A stretch of DNA of 64,000 nt from Stratiolaelaps scimitus (taxonomy: Eukaryota; Arthropoda; Arachnida; Mesostigmata; Laelapidae). The notes beneath the pieces were generated by a model. It ran no database searches. It saw only the letters and a program-made list of their open reading frames with translations, and had not been told where the DNA came from. Below, in pieces: positions 61,576 through 64,000 of this stretch. Position 1 is the first letter of the stretch, and each line of letters starts with the position of its first letter. Position numbers and translations under genes: made by a program. The stretch covers positions 14,756,001-14,820,000 of the forward strand of contig JABWDB010000004.1 in the NCBI GenBank assembly GCA_019614645.1. Reading direction: 5' to 3'.

Positions 61576-62047
61576 GGCGCTCCCACTGAGTTTTACTGCT
61601 ACTGTTGCTACAGCAGCGACGAATGCATCGATATCATGTTGGCTTCTTCTTCCTTCCTGAGTTCTCCTCGTTTGTTATGTCTACTGACCACGGGCAGACA
61701 TAACGATCACAACATAATCGTAAACGCATAGCTGGTACGGGGATAAGAAATCGAAAGAGTCCGAGTACAGACATGCCCGAGCTACTTGCCGGACTGCCAG
61801 CTAGGCAAGGAGCTAGTCTCGGGCCGACTCGGTATCTACTGGCATCTACTCGATGGGTTCGTAGAGATCATCCTTGTCCTCCCCCACGCCCTGTTTAACC
61901 CCTCCCGCCATTTCCCTCTGCCACTAACCCCCGCATTAACCCACAGTAATTAGTCGTGATTACAGCACAGCAAGCAGCGCATCGGGCGCGTTCATTCGGC
62001 CATGGCCATAACACACACCGCACACCGATCTATGTATGTATCATATT

Positions 62048-62049
<2 letters not shown>

Positions 62050-62099
<50 letters not shown>
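62050..62099. repeat. (TA)n microsatellite, longest in the window
   Basis: A pure TA run of about 50 bases. Pure runs of this length are prone to cruciform extrusion and length change. Confidence 0.97.
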
Positions 62100-62102
<3 letters not shown>

Positions 62103-62496
62103 CAAGACAGGAATACATGGGCAATGGTCTTCGGCATTGGAGAAGAAGTAAACTCCTCGACCGTATCATCGTCACTTTCAGTATTATTCGGATTGTGGCG
62201 ACGGTGGCAGCGTCGGCTGCTGCGACGGAAGCATTGGCGCTTGCGGCGTTGTGGAGACTCCCATCTATCGCTTCTATCTGTACGCTTGCTCCTCATCGCA
62301 TCCAGTACGGCCCGAGATCAGACGAGACCAGACCGAAGTATAACAGGCCACGCCACGCGTAATAATAACGGTGGCACCGAGCAGAAGGTGGGAGGTGGAT
62401 AAAGGTTGAGCAGCACTTATAGCAGTAGCTGATAGGGCTAAACAGAACAGAGCAATGCGGTGGCGAACAAGACTCGACTGGTAGACCTGTCAACCT

Positions 62497-62517
62497 GTAC
62501 AGCAGCAGCAGCAGCAG
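62497..62517. repeat. (CAG)n trinucleotide run
   Basis: About six consecutive CAG units on the plus strand. Confidence 0.93.
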
Positions 62518-62970
62518 TAGCATAGCGAGAGCTTCGAGGACTTTCTTACCGACCTACTCGTCCCGTCTTGTAATAGGTAAGGCGGAGAAACAAGTCATCG
62601 CTGGGCACAGTGCTACCGTGGCGGAATCATCGTCATGAACCACTATCAGGACTACTGCTATTATAGCTAGACCAAAATATCACAACAAAGTAACCAGACT
62701 CGACCCGGCTCGGACGAAGGAAGCAGACGAGCCATTCGAATAGGTCATTGGATGGGCGGGAAAGGGATATGCGTAATAACTGTAGAATTTCGCGTACATA
62801 AACAGCGAATTTATTAGTGAAATCAGTCAAACGCCAGATACGTGTAGATTCCGGCAGGTGACGCAAATATGGTAGAAAGATTCATATGGATATATTATTT
62901 AAGACCAAATCTATATAGAATAAATATAAGTATTAACATGGCTTGCGCATTGCGGACATTTGCAGAAAAA

Positions 62971-62973
<3 letters not shown>

Positions 62974-63007
<34 letters not shown>
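62974..63007. repeat. (TA)n microsatellite
   Basis: A pure TA run of about 33 bases. Confidence 0.97.
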
Positions 63008-63008
<1 letters not shown>

Positions 63009-64000
63009 CAACAACCGTTGTCAATAAATGCATTATTATGTAGAATAATGTCAATAATGTCATTCATTCATTTTAATGAACGCTTTTGCTCATCACACCA
63101 CCAGCACAACATTGTTCGTCCAACTCAAAAAGTGAGCGGGGCGGTACGCATTCGGCAGCAACTCAGTGCGGGCTGCTGAAGAACAATGATTTCCAGGAGC
63201 TCGTTCTCGCTGTATCGTTTTCAATCGCGATCACGTTTCATCGATCGGTATCCTTTTACTGTTGCAATTGAGCAGGTCTCGGTTGCACTCACCCCTCTCC
63301 TCAGACCGCCCCCCCAGCGAGCCCTGAGGAGCGCGCGAGCGAGCGCGCCAGCGCGAGATAGCCTTACCCATCATTTTGCTTCAGTTTGAAATCCAATCGA
63401 TGAGGCAACAGCTTACCACTAACTGCCTGCCCTCGTTACGCCCACAGCTATTGACGCCGTTTCTATTTATCATACAAGAAGTGAATGCTGGTATACCATG
63501 AATTTCGCGGCTCAGAAGTCCCCGTGCTGCTGCACAGGAACTATAGCCTCGTTCCTCTTCCACCACGCTCCCTGCACTGTTGGCGTGTGCTGAAAATAAT
63601 CGACACTTGAATTCGTTCGCTGGCAGCATTCAGATGACGAGAGGTATAGCGTGTGTACCGCCACCCTTAGCCGCTAGTTGTAATGATGTGGTTATCGTGG
63701 CCTCGGTTGTGACTAATGTGAGGGTTGGGGAGGCAACCACCCACCTCGTATCTTATTTACACATAACAACAGTGGCCTGGTTAACGTGGTACATACAAGA
63801 CTAAAGTAACCCTCTACGCACGGCCCGTCCGACTTATTATCATATGGTCAACAAGTGAGAGGCAGTATACACAGTGTGTCTTACACGATCATGCGCTTGC
63901 AGTGGCTCACTTACTCTCACGCCGAAGCTAAAGCCTCTTTGAGAAAGAGGGCTATTCTATGAGAACTATGAGAGCTATTTTTGTCGTAACCTGTTCCCTA

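Larger units (their letters stand above)
57560..64000. other. non-coding stretch with microsatellites
   Basis: No gene recognised. It contains CAG/CTG tracts (58232-58247, 61560-61575, 62497-62517), a GA run near 59505-59520, an ATA/ATT run near 59412-59427, an 11-bp hairpin with a tetraloop (60463-60488) and three TA runs (61080-61106, 62050-62099, 62974-63007). Short frames at 58839-59105 and 60646-60864 look less repetitive than most, but match nothing I know. Confidence 0.55.

Overview
This is a 64 kb stretch of animal nuclear DNA, most likely arthropod. The signs are dense (TA)n, (GA/CT)n and CTG/CAG microsatellites, G/C homopolymers of 8-11 bases, fragments of non-LTR retrotransposons, and tRNA-like SINE relics with an insertion-site duplication. 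No operons, ribosome binding sites or dense reading frames suggest a prokaryote. The species cannot be named from the sequence; a mite or tick is only a guess.

I find no intact host gene. Nearly all open frames are what chance gives in DNA of about 45-60% GC, or are microsatellites read through. The window reads as an intergenic region or the inside of very long introns. Two stretches are clearly protein-derived, both on the minus strand. (1) 3454-4482 is the C-terminal part (342 codons) of a non-LTR retrotransposon protein of the kind with a restriction-like endonuclease: a CCHC knuckle, then RPD...WD, then a conserved QRLSLAVQRGNA-type tail, with an AATAAA signal downstream. (2) 48300-48850 is a badly decayed LINE reverse transcriptase: motifs A, B and C can still be followed, but with frameshifts, stops and a lost catalytic aspartate pair.

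Smaller mobile-element traces follow. A tRNA-like SINE relic lies at 3065-3216 (minus). A second, different tRNA-like repeat lies at 11885-12050 (plus). A 46-bp piece of that second repeat reappears at 13198-13243 between two exact 14-bp direct repeats, so it was probably a separate insertion. At 20905-21137 three related 50-60 bp arms surround a 19-bp-arm palindrome and a long TA run, forming a fold-back element. At 30695-30777 three hairpins in a row carry an antisense AATAAA. A possible element 3' end with two antisense AATAAA signals lies at 11261-11640.

The rest is unique-looking non-coding DNA with microsatellites and several perfect short hairpins (8610-8643, 10299-10362, 22572-22599, 25459-25485, 53803-53823, 60463-60488). 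I see no gene cluster, CRISPR array, or coherent new pathway. The most interesting items are the fold-back element, the SINE piece with its target-site duplication, and the hairpin clusters.
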